This document shows, piece by piece, positions 24,025-33,478 of a stretch of 64,000 bases of DNA. Location: NCBI GenBank assembly GCA_021371965.1, contig JAJFVE010000004.1, positions 16,798 through 80,797 of the forward strand, in the 5' to 3' direction. The stretch comes from Planctomycetaceae bacterium (GTDB lineage: Bacteria > Planctomycetota > Phycisphaerae > SM23-33). Numbering within the stretch: the first letter of the stretch is position 1; every line of letters begins with the position of its first letter. The translations under genes were made by a program, and so were the position numbers. The notes under the pieces were generated by a model that searched no databases, was not told the origin of the DNA, and saw only the letters and a list, made by a program, of their open reading frames with translations.

Positions 24025-25656
24025 TCACGCGTCGTCAGGGTGAGTGTCTCGGGAGCCTTTCCAGATGTCCACTGGGGCATCGTTGTCTTGCGGCTTGCCG
24101 GGGGTCGAGCGGCCTTGGTCGACCAGCTTCTGCAGCAGGGTTGAGAGGGAGTCGACGACGTCGCGCCGATTGGCCTGGAGGTTGGTGCGCTCGCCGGGGT
24201 CGGCCTCCATGTCATAGAGCTGGATGGGCGGGAGCTTCTGCTTCCTGGCCTGCTCGTCGTTGGGCGAGGCCCAGCCGCCCGAGCCGCCGCAGAGCACGAG
24301 CTTCCACTTGCCGCTGCGGATGGCGAACTTGCCGTTGATGGAATGATGCACCACGTGCTCGCGGACGGGGCCGGCGCCGCCCTGCAGCAGAGGCAGAATG
24401 CTTACGCTGTCCTCGCCGGCGCTGTCGGGCAGGGGCTTGTCGATGATCTGTGCGCACGTGGCCATCAGGTCTGACAGGCAGACGGTCTGCTCGCACGTGG
24501 CGCCGGGCTTGACCACGCCGGGCCAGCGGGCGATGAACGGAATGCGGTGCCCGCCGTCCCAGGCGTCGGCCTTGTACCCGCGATAGCGCTCGGAAGGGAA
24601 GTGGCCTTTGGCTTCCATCTCCGCCGCGCCGACGTACGGGGCACAGCCGTTATCGCTGGCGAACATCACCAGCGTGTTGTCGGGGGCGCCGCTGTCGGCC
24701 AGCGACTTGAGGACCCGCCCGACGATGGCGTCGGTCTCCATGACGAAGTCGGCGTAGAGGTTCAGCCCGCTCTTGCCTTTCCATTCCTTGTTGACGGCCA
24801 GCGGCGTGTGCGGCGATGTCAGCGGCATGTAGAGGAAGAACGGCTTGTCCTGCTGGGCGCGGATGTACTCGTCGGCCTTGGCGGCGTACGTGGGCAGAAG
24901 TTGCTCGAAGTTCCAGCCCTCCAGGGCCGGGCCGGGCTGGCTGGCCTGGTTGTTGCCCAGCAGCCGCGCCGGCAGGAACTCGGTTGGGATCCCGACGGTG
25001 CGGTCGTTCTCGATGTAGCAGTACGGCGGCCAGTTGGGCACGTCGGTGCCGAAGTAGTAATCGAACCCGCGCGTGGTGGGCCCGCCGGTGGTGGGTTTGG
25101 AGAACGCTTCCCGCCAGAGGGCCTTCTGCTTTGGCGTGGCGGGCTTGCCGTCGCAGCCGTGGAAATCGGCCGTGGCCTTGAAACTCCAGCCCATCCCCAG
25201 GTGCCACTTGCCGATGCAGCCTGTGCCATACCCGGCCTGCTTGAGCAGGCCGGCCACGGTCAGGCGGTCGCACGCGATCAGCGGGTCGCCGTAGACGCCG
25301 ACGATCCCGCTCTGCATCCGCGTCCGCCAGTTATAGCGGCCCGTGAGGATGCCGTAGCGCGAGGGGCTGCAGACGGCTGACGTCGCATGGGCGTCGGTGA
25401 ATCGCATCCCCTGCGCCGCCAGGCGGTCGAGGTTCGGCGTGGGGATCTTGCCCTGGGGATTGAAGCACGATACGTCGCCATAGCCCAGATCGTCTGCCAG
25501 GATATAAATGATGTTCGGCCGTCGTTTCATGGCATTACCCTCTGCGGCCCCGGCGGCGCTGAGCCGCGCGAGGCAGGATGAAGAAGCCAGCGCCCCCGCG
25601 CCAACGGCCGCAGCCTTGAGCGCCTCGCGCCGGGTCATCAAAGCTCTTTTGCTCAT
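24025..25656 (-). CDS. Tat-exported arylsulfatase-family sulfatase
   Basis: Hydrolyses sulfate esters, probably on polysaccharides. A twin-arginine signal (TRREALKAAAVGAGALASS) directs folded export. The catalytic core begins RPNIIYILADDLGYGD with metal-binding Asp residues, and has the formylglycine motif CSPSRYGILTGR, whose Cys needs a maturase not seen here. FASDNGCAPY supplies later metal ligands. The 543-residue length is typical of S1 sulfatases. Downstream are the RnfD/C genes, apparently unrelated. Planctomycetes carry many such sulfatases; the substrate cannot be told. Confidence 0.9.
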   Translation of the reverse strand: MSKRALMTRREALKAAAVGAGALASSSCLARLSAAGAAEGNAMKRRPNIIYILADDLGYGDVSCFNPQGKIPTPNLDRLAAQGMRFTDAHATSAVCSPSRYGILTGRYNWRTRMQSGIVGVYGDPLIACDRLTVAGLLKQAGYGTGCIGKWHLGMGWSFKATADFHGCDGKPATPKQKALWREAFSKPTTGGPTTRGFDYYFGTDVPNWPPYCYIENDRTVGIPTEFLPARLLGNNQASQPGPALEGWNFEQLLPTYAAKADEYIRAQQDKPFFLYMPLTSPHTPLAVNKEWKGKSGLNLYADFVMETDAIVGRVLKSLADSGAPDNTLVMFASDNGCAPYVGAAEMEAKGHFPSERYRGYKADAWDGGHRIPFIARWPGVVKPGATCEQTVCLSDLMATCAQIIDKPLPDSAGEDSVSILPLLQGGAGPVREHVVHHSINGKFAIRSGKWKLVLCGGSGGWASPNDEQARKQKLPPIQLYDMEADPGERTNLQANRRDVVDSLSTLLQKLVDQGRSTPGKPQDNDAPVDIWKGSRDTHPDDA

Positions 25657-25718
25657 CGGATCTGCTCCACGTTCGTTAGCGACAACTTTGCCACACAGAC
25701 CCCGTCAAATCAAAGATG

Positions 25719-26996
25719 TTAAGCCGCGAGCGGCTTCGCTTTGCGGCGGAAGGGGCGCCATCGCGGCTGGCCAAGCGTGCGCGGTCGCCAGAGGCGGTCG
25801 ATCTTGGGGGTGAAGGTGTTCATGATCAGGATGGCGGTGTAGCATGGGACCGGCAGGTCGACGTACAGGCGCAGGAGCATGGCGGCCGCCCCGCAGCCGA
25901 TGCCGAAGAGCACCTGTCCGCCGGTGGTGACGGGGCGCGAGGTCATCTCCGTGGCCAGGAACATGGCCGCCAGCAGCAGCTCGCCGCTGAGGAGCTGATA
26001 GATCACGTAAGTGAATCCGGCGTCGGCGCCCTCGATGCCCAGCGGCAGCCACTTCCAGAGGGTCTGGCCGTCCGGGCCGGCCAGGCGGATCGGGGCGACG
26101 GCCACGACGACGGCCGCCGAGGCGATGATCGCCATCGGCAGTTGCCACTTGACGTATCCTCGATAGACGAGATAGAGGCCGGCGACGAGAATGACCACGG
26201 CGCAGGTTTCGCCGATGCCGCCGCCGCGGACGCCCAGGAGCATTTCGTTCAGCGGCGGCAGCTTGGACATGACCGCTCCTCGCAGGCGCGGGACGTGCTG
26301 CTCGGGCGGGGTCTTCAGCCCCGCCAGCATCAGCTCGCGGGGGATTTGAACCAGGCCGCTGTACTGCACCTCGTCGGTGCTGGTCAAACCGGCAAGAATG
26401 TCAGCCGGCGGGCGGACGCTGAAGGCGTCGCTGTCGGGCAGGGCCGCTCGGCCGGACCAGCGGTCGAAGGGGTCGACCTGCTGGGCGCTGCGGATGTCGC
26501 CGTCGAGCAGTTTGTCCCGGGCGAGGATGGGCCAGTACGCCGGCGTCAGCGGCGTCAGGAAGATGACCGCCACGGCCACGCGACCGACCAGCGCCGGTTG
26601 CCAGATGAAGTGTCCCACGCCGCCAAAGACGGCCTTGCCGATGATGATGGCGAAGGCGGCCGCCACGACGGGGATGTACCAGGGCACGAAGGGCGGCATG
26701 GTCAGGGCCAGCAGCACGCCGGTGAGGTAGGCGTGCGTGCGCCCCAACAGGGCGGGGGTGTGCGTGACGCGGTAGTAGATGCGCTCGATAACGACGCACG
26801 AGCCGACGCACAACGCCGCCACCGCCGCAGCGTACCAGCCGAACAGCACCATCCCGGCGATCAGCGGGGCGCAGGCGGCGGCGAGGGTGACCAGAAAGAT
26901 GGTGCGGGCGGCCTCGGGGGCGCGAAGGAACGGCGCGGTCGTCACGCCCTGGCGGGCGGGTTCCAGCGGATCGGTAAGTCGGACGGTTTCGGTCAT
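25719..26996 (-). CDS. rnfD: RnfD/NqrB-family electron transport membrane subunit (divergent)
   Basis: A 425-residue protein of many hydrophobic helices belonging to the NQR2/RnfD family, which forms part of ion-pumping ferredoxin:NAD oxidoreductase. Matches are PFLRAPEAARTIF, a HAYLTGVLLALTMPP stretch, GGVGHFIWQPALVGR, LLGVRGGGIGETCAVVIL and ILIMNTFTPKIDR. The region where RnfD carries the flavinylated SGAT Thr reads DRWSGRAALPDSD, so the covalent FMN site seems absent. Start 26996 is directly after the rnfC stop. No rnfA, B, E or G is adjacent. Confidence 0.75.
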   Translation of the reverse strand: MTETVRLTDPLEPARQGVTTAPFLRAPEAARTIFLVTLAAACAPLIAGMVLFGWYAAAVAALCVGSCVVIERIYYRVTHTPALLGRTHAYLTGVLLALTMPPFVPWYIPVVAAAFAIIIGKAVFGGVGHFIWQPALVGRVAVAVIFLTPLTPAYWPILARDKLLDGDIRSAQQVDPFDRWSGRAALPDSDAFSVRPPADILAGLTSTDEVQYSGLVQIPRELMLAGLKTPPEQHVPRLRGAVMSKLPPLNEMLLGVRGGGIGETCAVVILVAGLYLVYRGYVKWQLPMAIIASAAVVVAVAPIRLAGPDGQTLWKWLPLGIEGADAGFTYVIYQLLSGELLLAAMFLATEMTSRPVTTGGQVLFGIGCGAAAMLLRLYVDLPVPCYTAILIMNTFTPKIDRLWRPRTLGQPRWRPFRRKAKPLAA

Positions 26997-26997
26997 G

Positions 26998-28314
26998 TCA
27001 GTCGCCCACCACGGCCGCCACGGCCGGTCCGGGATGGATCGCGCGTTTGAGCTGCCGCACGCGTTCGGTCAGCGGCAGCCGCGCCGGGCAGATGAAGGAG
27101 CAGACGCCGCATTCGACGCAGGCGGTGACGTGGGCGCGCCGGGCCTGGTCGAGCAGGCCCAGCTCGTACGCGTCGTTAAGGGCCGACACGTTCAGTCGCG
27201 CCGGGCAGTGGTCGGTGCACCATCCGCAGCGGATGCACGGGCTGGCGGGCTGCGCCTCGGCGGGGTGTATCGCCAGGACCGCCTCGGTGGCCCAGGTGAC
27301 GACGGCGCGGGCGGGGCAGAGGCAGCCGTTCATCGGCCCGCCGTGCAGCGGGGCGTGGCGAACGAAGTTGCCCAGGTCGCCGCAGCGCGTGCCCACCGGA
27401 AGCAGGAAGTTGCCGTGCGTGGCCGACAGTTCGCCGCTGACGGTGACGACGCGGTGGGTGGGGCAGGCCCCGCAGGCGACCCAGCGGTATGCCGCCACGC
27501 ACGCCCAGGCCCCGACGACCGCGGCGCCGGTGGCCATCAGCGACGACCCGTGCGGCGCCTCGCGCCGCGTGAGCACTTTGACCAGGATCGCATCGGCCCC
27601 GATGGGGTACTTGTGCGGCAGGGCGATGCACGTCACGCCCAGGGCGGCCTCGGCGCGGGCCAACTCGCCGTAGTCATCGATGTAGCGCCGGTCGGCCGCC
27701 AGGATCGTCTGGCCGGCCTCGATGGCGCGGGCGATGATCGCCAGGCCGGCCAGCACCTCGTGGCCGCGCTCGACCATGAGGCGGTGGTCGCCGGTGAGGT
27801 AGGGTTGGTTCTCCATCAGGTTGGCGACGACGGTGCGGCAGCGGTACATCTTTGCGCGGTCGATAAACAGGTGCAGCGGTTCGAGCGGGTTGCGGCAGGT
27901 GGTCAGGCCGCCCTCGGCCAATCGCCGGCGAAGCGCCTCGGGCGAACTGGTGCGCCAGGAATTATTGGCCGGGCTGTCGGCGTTCATGGGCGGCTCGGCC
28001 AGGTCCACCAACTCGATCGCCGGCGAGGGCACGAACCGGTCGCCCATGCAGACGTCGACGGTGGTGATTCCCGTCACCAGGGCGGCGGCGGGGGAGAAGA
28101 TGTCCAGCGACGTGTTGTCCAGCGCCCGCGCGATGCGCTGACCTGCCGCGACGCGCTGACCGCTCTCGATAATGCACTCGGCCGCCCCGCGCCCGCATGG
28201 CGCCAGGGGAACCTGCAGCCGCTCCAGATGCGGCCACGGCGCGATCGGCGAGTCCTCCGTCGCGTATTTCTCGTGAGGCAAGTCGATGCCGCCGGTGAAG
28301 GTACCGAATCTCAT
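26998..28314 (-). CDS. rnfC: RnfC-family ferredoxin-domain subunit (divergent)
   Basis: This 438-residue protein starts with RnfC-like FGTFTGGIDLPHEKYAT and the barrel-like N-domain. It has ENQPYLTGDHRLM, equivalent to the usual AECEPYLT motif, and C-terminal twin 4Fe-4S clusters CIRCGWCTDHCPARL and CVECGVCSFICPARL. The glycine-rich GGAGFP loop that binds NADH/FMN in RnfC is missing: that position reads LAEGGLTTCRNP. It is one base upstream of rnfD. The pair may transfer electrons to a different partner, or use a different donor. Confidence 0.75.
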   Translation of the reverse strand: MRFGTFTGGIDLPHEKYATEDSPIAPWPHLERLQVPLAPCGRGAAECIIESGQRVAAGQRIARALDNTSLDIFSPAAALVTGITTVDVCMGDRFVPSPAIELVDLAEPPMNADSPANNSWRTSSPEALRRRLAEGGLTTCRNPLEPLHLFIDRAKMYRCRTVVANLMENQPYLTGDHRLMVERGHEVLAGLAIIARAIEAGQTILAADRRYIDDYGELARAEAALGVTCIALPHKYPIGADAILVKVLTRREAPHGSSLMATGAAVVGAWACVAAYRWVACGACPTHRVVTVSGELSATHGNFLLPVGTRCGDLGNFVRHAPLHGGPMNGCLCPARAVVTWATEAVLAIHPAEAQPASPCIRCGWCTDHCPARLNVSALNDAYELGLLDQARRAHVTACVECGVCSFICPARLPLTERVRQLKRAIHPGPAVAAVVGD

Positions 28315-28369
28315 GAGGACATGTTACCGGATAGGCGGGTGCGACTCCAGCGGGATGAAGCAGGGCGGG

Positions 28370-28390
28370 GATTGTGGATTGCGGATTAAG
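28370..28390. repeat. Single-arm GATTG(T/C)G heptamer run
   Basis: Three 7-base units of the GATTGNG type lie in the gap between rnfC and the aminotransferase. The same unit is seen at 30743-30778. No inverted arm is seen here. Confidence 0.5.
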
Positions 28391-28445
28391 TGTGACCTCC
28401 CGTTTCGTCAGCGGTTGAGAAAGGTCGCGCACTAACGTGCGAAGA

Positions 28446-29687
28446 TCACGCTTTCCGTTTGCCGATCTTGCTGGCCGAGGGGGCCTTGATGCCTTTGTTC
28501 AGGGCGCGGTCCATCTGGCGGATGGCCTGGCGGAGACGCTGTTCGTTTTCGACCAGCGCGACGCGAACGTAGTTCTCGCCGTTTTCGCCGAAGGCGCGGC
28601 CGGGCGAGACGGAGACCTCGGCTTCGTCCATCAGGCGCAGGGCGAAGTCAATGGTGCCCTGGCCTTGCAGGTGCTTGTCGGCCACGCGGGCCCAGACGAA
28701 CATGCTTGCCCGAGGCGAGTCGACCTGCCAGCCGATTCGCCGCAGGCCGCCGACGACGATGTCGCGGCGCTTCTGGTATACGGCGGCCTGTTCGCCGACG
28801 GCGTCTTCGCACTCGCGCAGGGCGACGATGCTGGCCACCTGCACCGGCGTGAAGATGCCGTAGTCGTAATAGCCCTTGATGGTCGCCAGGGCGCGGATCA
28901 TCTCGGCGTTGCCCACGCAGAACCCGATGCGCCATCCGGCCATGTTGTACGGCTTGGACATGGTCAGGAACTCGACCCCCACGTCCTTGGACCCGTGGGC
29001 CTGCATGAACGACGGGGCCTTGTAGCCGTCGAAGCACGAGCGCCCGTAGGCGAAGTCGTGAATCACCATCATCCCCGTCCGCCGCGCCAGGGCGACCACC
29101 GAGTCGAAGAACTCGACGTTGTCGACGGTCATGGCCGTGGGGTTGTGCGGATAGTTCAGGATCATGCACTTGGACTTGGGATACAGGTGGTCGGCCACGT
29201 AGCCGATGCGGGCCAGAAAGGCCTCGTCGTTGCCCAGCGGCACGTTGATGACGTTGGCCCCGGCCAGGGCGACGGAGTAGACGTGGATCGGGAAGAACGG
29301 GTCGCCCACGACGGCCGTGTCGCCGGGGCCCATCAGCGCCAGGCACATGTGGCTGAAGCCTTCCTTCGAGCCCAGCAGGGCGATGACCTCGCTTTCGGGG
29401 TCGAGCTTGACGCCGTAGACGCTCTTGTACATCTTGGCCACTTCGCGCCGCAGGTTCGGGATCCCGATCGACTGGCTGTAACGGTGGGCACGCGGGTCCT
29501 GGGCGCACTGGCAGAGCTTCTTGACGATCTTCTCCGGCGTCGGGTCGACCGGGTTGCCCATGCCCAGGTCGATGATGTCGACCCCGGCCGTGCGCTTCTC
29601 GTGCTTGAGCTTGTTGATGCGCCCGAACAGATAGGGCGGCAGGCGGCGGATGCGGTCAGCGACGTTGATGGTCCAGTCGTGGCTCAC
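28446..29687 (-). CDS. PLP-dependent class I/II aminotransferase (DapL/AlaC-like)
   Basis: This 413-residue fold-type I aminotransferase has [42 protein letters not shown], the PLP lysine in [14 protein letters not shown] and a [16 protein letters not shown] tail. It resembles alanine/glutamate-pyruvate (AlaC) or DapL-type enzymes; it is about as far from the 14686 paralogue as two subfamilies. A GTG start at 29687 overlaps the upstream stop by 4 bases (GTGA), and GGAGAG precedes it. Specificity uncertain; alanine or LL-DAP aminotransferase. Confidence 0.8.
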   Translation of the reverse strand: MSHDWTINVADRIRRLPPYLFGRINKLKHEKRTAGVDIIDLGMGNPVDPTPEKIVKKLCQCAQDPRAHRYSQSIGIPNLRREVAKMYKSVYGVKLDPESEVIALLGSKEGFSHMCLALMGPGDTAVVGDPFFPIHVYSVALAGANVINVPLGNDEAFLARIGYVADHLYPKSKCMILNYPHNPTAMTVDNVEFFDSVVALARRTGMMVIHDFAYGRSCFDGYKAPSFMQAHGSKDVGVEFLTMSKPYNMAGWRIGFCVGNAEMIRALATIKGYYDYGIFTPVQVASIVALRECEDAVGEQAAVYQKRRDIVVGGLRRIGWQVDSPRASMFVWARVADKHLQGQGTIDFALRLMDEAEVSVSPGRAFGENGENYVRVALVENEQRLRQAIRQMDRALNKGIKAPSASKIGKRKA

Positions 29688-30682
29688 TGCCCGCTCTCCT
29701 CGATGGTGCGAGCCTTGAGGATCGGGTTGACGAACTCGATCTTGTGCCCGACGTTGGCGCGGCGGATGATCTCGGCCAACAGCGCCTGCTGCATCGCCCG
29801 GATTTTCTCCTGGCGCAGATCCAGCGTCAGGGCGTTCTTGACGTTCTCGAATTTGGCGGCCGGCGGCTCGATGATCTCTTCCAGCCGGATAATGTGGAAC
29901 GCCGCGCCGACCTGAATGGGGTTGGAGATTTCGCCGGGCTTCTTCAGCGACAGCGCCACGTCGCGCATCGCCGCCGGAACGTCGCTGCTGTCTTTGCCGA
30001 AGGCCGGCAGCAGCCCGCCGTTGGTGCGCGAATCGTTGGTGGAGAAGCGTGCGGCCGTCTTGGCGAAGTCCTGCCCGCCGGTGACCATCGTCAGCACCTT
30101 CTGGGCGTCTTCGAGCGTGGGGACCTGGATGTGGCGGACGACGATCTGGCGCGTGTACTTGCGGTCGTACGCCGTCCGCAGGTCGGCGTCGCTGATCGTG
30201 ATGTCCTGCGGCGTCATCTTGCGGAGCATGGCGTTGCGCTGCATGGCCATGTCCCACTGCTGGCGGGGCAGTTGACGCTTGACGAGCATCTCGTCGAGCA
30301 GGCGGATGCGCTGCTGGGCGTCGGCGACGCTGGGGAACGCCTCTTGCGTGGCGCGCTCGGTCTCGTCGGCCACGTCCTGCTCGGTGATCGCCACGTTCTT
30401 CTCGGCCGCCGCCTGGCGCACCAGCTCGTTGATCACCAGTTGCTGGGCGAAACGCATCCCGTAGACCTGCACCAGCAGGTCGTTGAGCTGCCGCATGTAG
30501 ATCGGCCTGCCGTTGACGTACGCCATGATCGGCGTCTCGGCGGGCTTGACCGCAACCGCCGGGGCGGGCGCGGCCGCCGGCGCCACCGGCGGCGAAGGCT
30601 CGCGCGTCATGCTCGGCATGCGCATGGTATCGCACCCGGCGGCCAACAGCACCATCACGCAGAACGTCATCCGATTGGTCAT
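29684..30682 (-). CDS. SurA/PrsA-like peptidyl-prolyl isomerase lipoprotein
   Basis: The protein has a lipoprotein signal [17 protein letters not shown] with a lipobox LAAGC, a Pro/Ala-rich linker, a SurA-like N-terminal helical region and a parvulin-type PPIase domain (around [18 protein letters not shown] through [10 protein letters not shown] and FHIIRLEEI). It should act in folding exported proteins at the outer face of the membrane. At 332 residues the length fits. GAGGT lies 9 bases before ATG 30682. It is translationally coupled to the aminotransferase gene. Confidence 0.82.
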   Translation of the reverse strand: MTNRMTFCVMVLLAAGCDTMRMPSMTREPSPPVAPAAAPAPAVAVKPAETPIMAYVNGRPIYMRQLNDLLVQVYGMRFAQQLVINELVRQAAAEKNVAITEQDVADETERATQEAFPSVADAQQRIRLLDEMLVKRQLPRQQWDMAMQRNAMLRKMTPQDITISDADLRTAYDRKYTRQIVVRHIQVPTLEDAQKVLTMVTGGQDFAKTAARFSTNDSRTNGGLLPAFGKDSSDVPAAMRDVALSLKKPGEISNPIQVGAAFHIIRLEEIIEPPAAKFENVKNALTLDLRQEKIRAMQQALLAEIIRRANVGHKIEFVNPILKARTIEESGQ

Positions 30683-30742
30683 GGTTTTGTACCTCGTGGC
30701 ATGAGGGTACCGCCGCGCGCCGCGCAGGTCAACCGGAGGCGA

Positions 30743-30778
30743 CGATTGTAGATTGGGGATTTCGGATTGCGGATTAGC
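30743..30778. repeat. Single-arm GATTGTA-type heptamer run
   Basis: Five degenerate 7-base units (GATTGTA, GATTGGG, GATTTCG, GATTGCG, GATTAGC) lie directly next to a palindromic element. No matching inverted arm was found within the gap. Confidence 0.6.
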
Positions 30779-30781
30779 GCC

Positions 30782-30868
30782 GGGTGCCATGGCGGTCGTT
30801 TTTCAACCGCCATGTCCCTGAGCGTTCTGCGCGAGCATGGCGGCTGAGAAACGGCCGCCATGGCACCC
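30782..30868. repeat. Dispersed palindromic element, GGGTGCCATGGCGG ends (copy 1)
   Basis: Perfect 14-base terminal inverted repeats GGGTGCCATGGCGG (30782-30795) and CCGCCATGGCACCC (30855-30868) enclose two inner hairpins of ATGGCGG/CCGCCAT type. The result is a dumbbell-like fold. A close copy is at 35711-35808. Confidence 0.78.
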
Positions 30869-30876
30869 GGGCGGGA

Positions 30877-32196
30877 TCATTCCACCGCCAGCACCGTCAA
30901 CGACGGTCCGGGCAGGGGCAATGTCTTGACCTGATTCCCAACCACCGCTGCGCTGCCCAGTTCTTCCCACAGGGGCTGCATGTCGTCGGGGCCCTGGCCG
31001 TGGAAGCACCATCGCCGCGCGGCCGCGTAGTGGTGGGGGCCTTCGATCTTCAGCGAGACGCTGGCCGGTGCGAGGTCCTTGTTGATCAGCCACACGCTGA
31101 GCTTGCCGGTCTCTTCGCAATGGCTGGCGAAGGTCACGACCGTATCGGTGCGGGTGCACGCGACGAACGTGTCGTGCAGGAACCGCCCCCACGCCGCCAC
31201 CGCGCGTCCTGCGGGGAGCAACTCGTTGCTCTTGCCCAGGGCGTACCAGATCGTCTCGGGCTCGGGTTCGACCCAGCGAGTGTTCCACAGCAGCGCCGCC
31301 CGCACGCGAGGCGTCTGCAGCAGTTGGCCGAAGATCTCGGCCGTCACAAGCGCGTGGCCGAGGTTGTTGCGGTTGGGCCAGCCGCCGGTGGCGTAGTCCA
31401 TCGAGTTGAGCTCGACGGCCGCCACGAACAGCCGCGCCTGGTCGGCAGGCGGGGCGTGCTTCTCGATCGCCTCGGCCGCGATTCGCGCCTGCTCGCACAG
31501 CACCACCTCGGCGTGGCTGCGGTAGTAGTCGTAACCCATCCAGGTGCTGCAGGGGTAATTGCTGATCGACAGGAAGTCCAGGTCCCCGGCGGTGACGGGC
31601 AGGAACTTCTCCCACCAGGACATGCCAAAGCCGTTTGAACCGACAAGGATGGTCGGGTCGACGGCCTTCATCGCCCGCGAGAACTTCACCACCAGAGGGG
31701 CCATCTCTTCGGGCTTGTTGATGTCGTTGAGCCAGTTCTCGTTGCCGATCTCCCAGTACCGCACGCCGTAGCCCTTGGTGACGTTGGCGTACCGCACCCA
31801 CTCGACGGCGTTCTCGAAATACTGCTCGACGGAGATGGGCGTCTGAGCCGCCCGCTTGCACCCGACAACGACATATGGCTCGGCTCCCACCTGCCGCGAC
31901 AAGGCGATGAAGGCGTCGAAGTCCATCACCTCATGCCCGACCGCCCAGTCGGCATAGGCCCGGTAAATCTGAGGCCGCGGCTTATCCCAAGGCGGCGTGG
32001 ACCACAGATGCGAGTCCGACTTGCCCCCGCCCGGGTACCGCAGCCAGGCGGCCCCCATCTCTCGCAGCGCTTCGGCGATCGGCCTCGCGGCAGGGCGGTT
32101 GGAATCCATGTCGCGCAGATAGTCGACACTAATCCCGACAGGCTTGCCCGCGACTTGAGCCACCACGCTGGACGTATTGACGTTGATCTCTTGCAT
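30877..32196 (-). CDS. Clan GH-A glycoside hydrolase (arabinofuranosidase/GH39/51-like)
   Basis: A 439-residue protein with a TIM-barrel pattern: VGISVDYLRDMDSN, RYPGGGKSDSHLW, the GVRYWEIGNENWL acid/base motif (Glu of GNEN), and a likely nucleophile in VAAVELNSMD. The C-terminal 130 residues look like a beta domain. This pattern fits GH51 alpha-L-arabinofuranosidase or GH39/GH30-type enzymes. No signal peptide is seen, so it may be cytoplasmic and act on imported oligosaccharides. It is part of a glycan-related run extending to 37.5 kb. Confidence 0.7.
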   Translation of the reverse strand: MQEINVNTSSVVAQVAGKPVGISVDYLRDMDSNRPAARPIAEALREMGAAWLRYPGGGKSDSHLWSTPPWDKPRPQIYRAYADWAVGHEVMDFDAFIALSRQVGAEPYVVVGCKRAAQTPISVEQYFENAVEWVRYANVTKGYGVRYWEIGNENWLNDINKPEEMAPLVVKFSRAMKAVDPTILVGSNGFGMSWWEKFLPVTAGDLDFLSISNYPCSTWMGYDYYRSHAEVVLCEQARIAAEAIEKHAPPADQARLFVAAVELNSMDYATGGWPNRNNLGHALVTAEIFGQLLQTPRVRAALLWNTRWVEPEPETIWYALGKSNELLPAGRAVAAWGRFLHDTFVACTRTDTVVTFASHCEETGKLSVWLINKDLAPASVSLKIEGPHHYAAARRWCFHGQGPDDMQPLWEELGSAAVVGNQVKTLPLPGPSLTVLAVE

Positions 32197-32559
32197 CGGC
32201 AGTTTGACCTCATCGCGAAAACCACAAAGCTACCAGCATCCCGTCACGGGCGCAACGCTCAACTCCGTTGAGCGTGTTCCCGCGAATCGCCCACGTTGGC
32301 GGTCGAGCTTGCTCGACGCGGTTGTTTCTCCGACCCCGCGTCAGCCACGCATCGCCGCGTTAGATTACATAACTTAGTTATGTGCGTCTATCTTTGCAGA
32401 TAGCTCCCAGGACGCGCATATGACAGGTACCGGAGCACTGTTGCAGGCCGCCGCTCTGGCGGCGGTTGCGCCCCCGGGAGAAGATCACAGCACTCGATAA
32501 TGACCCGGCATTGCAACGCCGGTGTTTTTTCGTATCATGCGGCGATTGTACAGGAGCCA
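32197..32559. other. Divergent noncoding gap with repeat core and small palindromes
   Basis: The 363-base gap between divergent glycan genes holds the GGTCGAGC-TT-GCTCGAC element (32298-32337), the small palindromes CTCAACTCCGTTGAG (near 32268) and CATAACTTAGTTATG (near 32367-32381), and a TATCTTTGCAGATA hairpin. It should hold the promoters for both genes; none is clear. No coding signal was seen. Confidence 0.55.
32298..32337. repeat. GGTCGAGC-NN-GCTCGAC element (copy 2)
   Basis: GGCGGTCGAGCTTGCTCGAC followed by a GCGGTTGTTTCTCCGACCCC string is a match to 724-760 and 58972-59000. The 8-base inner palindrome is perfect. Confidence 0.6.
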
Positions 32560-33438
32560 ATGATGACACCGCGGATCGTGAAACTCGGCACGGTGGACTG
32601 CGATATGGTGGAAGTGCGCCCGGTGGTTTGGAAGGACGCCCTCTACCGCTTTGAATACGTGCGGCCGAACTATTGGGACAACCACACCGGCGACTCGTAT
32701 TTCCGCTTCGTCGAGCACGACAGCGGCCGCCCCAGCGAGCCCTTCGCTCGCGGGTACCACCTGGGCAACGTCTGGGTCGAGGGCGATCTGCTGATCGTCA
32801 CCGGCACGAACATCTGGGACGGCGAAATCGTCGACATTTTCACCTCGCGCGACATGAAGAGCTGTCAGTCGTGGAACGCTCTGAACCTGTCGGGCTACGG
32901 CATCTTCAACACCTCGCTGTGCCGCGGCCCGGGCTATTACGTGCTGATGTTCGAGATCAACAAGCCCAAGGACATCTGCGGCGTGCCCTTCACCGCCCGC
33001 TTCGCGACGTCGACGGACCTGAAGCGCTGGGACCTGACCAGCAACGAGTGCCGCTACGAGCCCGACCGCTACACCGCGCCGCATTGCCTGCGGTATCTCG
33101 ACGGGTGGTACTACAACTTTTATCTCGAATCGATCAACGGCGGGTACGAGCAGTACGTCGTGCGCTCGCGCGACCTGGCGCATTGGGAAAAGAGCCCGCA
33201 CAATCCGGTGCTGGTGGCCTCGGACGAGGATCGCAAGATCATCAACCCGCGCCTGCCCAAGAGCCTGCACGAGCGCATTGCGACGGCGAAGAACCTCAAT
33301 AATTCGGACATCGACTTCGTCGAGTTCCGCGGCCGCACGATCATCAATTATTCCTGGGGCAACCAGGAAGGCATCGAGCACCTGGCCGAGGCGGTCTACG
33401 AAGGCACTGAAGCGGACTTCCTGCGTGGGTGGTTCTAG
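32560..33438 (+). CDS. Beta-propeller glycosidase-like protein (GH43/GH32/GH130 superfamily)
   Basis: A protein of about 292 residues with repeating blade patterns: FTSRDMKSCQSWNALNLSG, FATSTDLKRWDLTS, YYNFYLESINGGYEQYVVRSRDLAHWEKS and NYSWGNQEG. Blade motifs such as STDLKRWD and SRDLAHWE are typical of five-bladed beta-propeller glycosidases. No signal peptide is seen. AGGAG lies before two adjacent ATGs (32560, 32563). It probably acts on an oligosaccharide released by neighbours; catalytic residues could not be assigned with confidence. Confidence 0.65.
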   Translation: MMTPRIVKLGTVDCDMVEVRPVVWKDALYRFEYVRPNYWDNHTGDSYFRFVEHDSGRPSEPFARGYHLGNVWVEGDLLIVTGTNIWDGEIVDIFTSRDMKSCQSWNALNLSGYGIFNTSLCRGPGYYVLMFEINKPKDICGVPFTARFATSTDLKRWDLTSNECRYEPDRYTAPHCLRYLDGWYYNFYLESINGGYEQYVVRSRDLAHWEKSPHNPVLVASDEDRKIINPRLPKSLHERIATAKNLNNSDIDFVEFRGRTIINYSWGNQEGIEHLAEAVYEGTEADFLRGWF

Positions 33439-33478
33439 TGGTTAGCCGCTGAGGTCGCTGAGGAATAGAGAATAAGAA

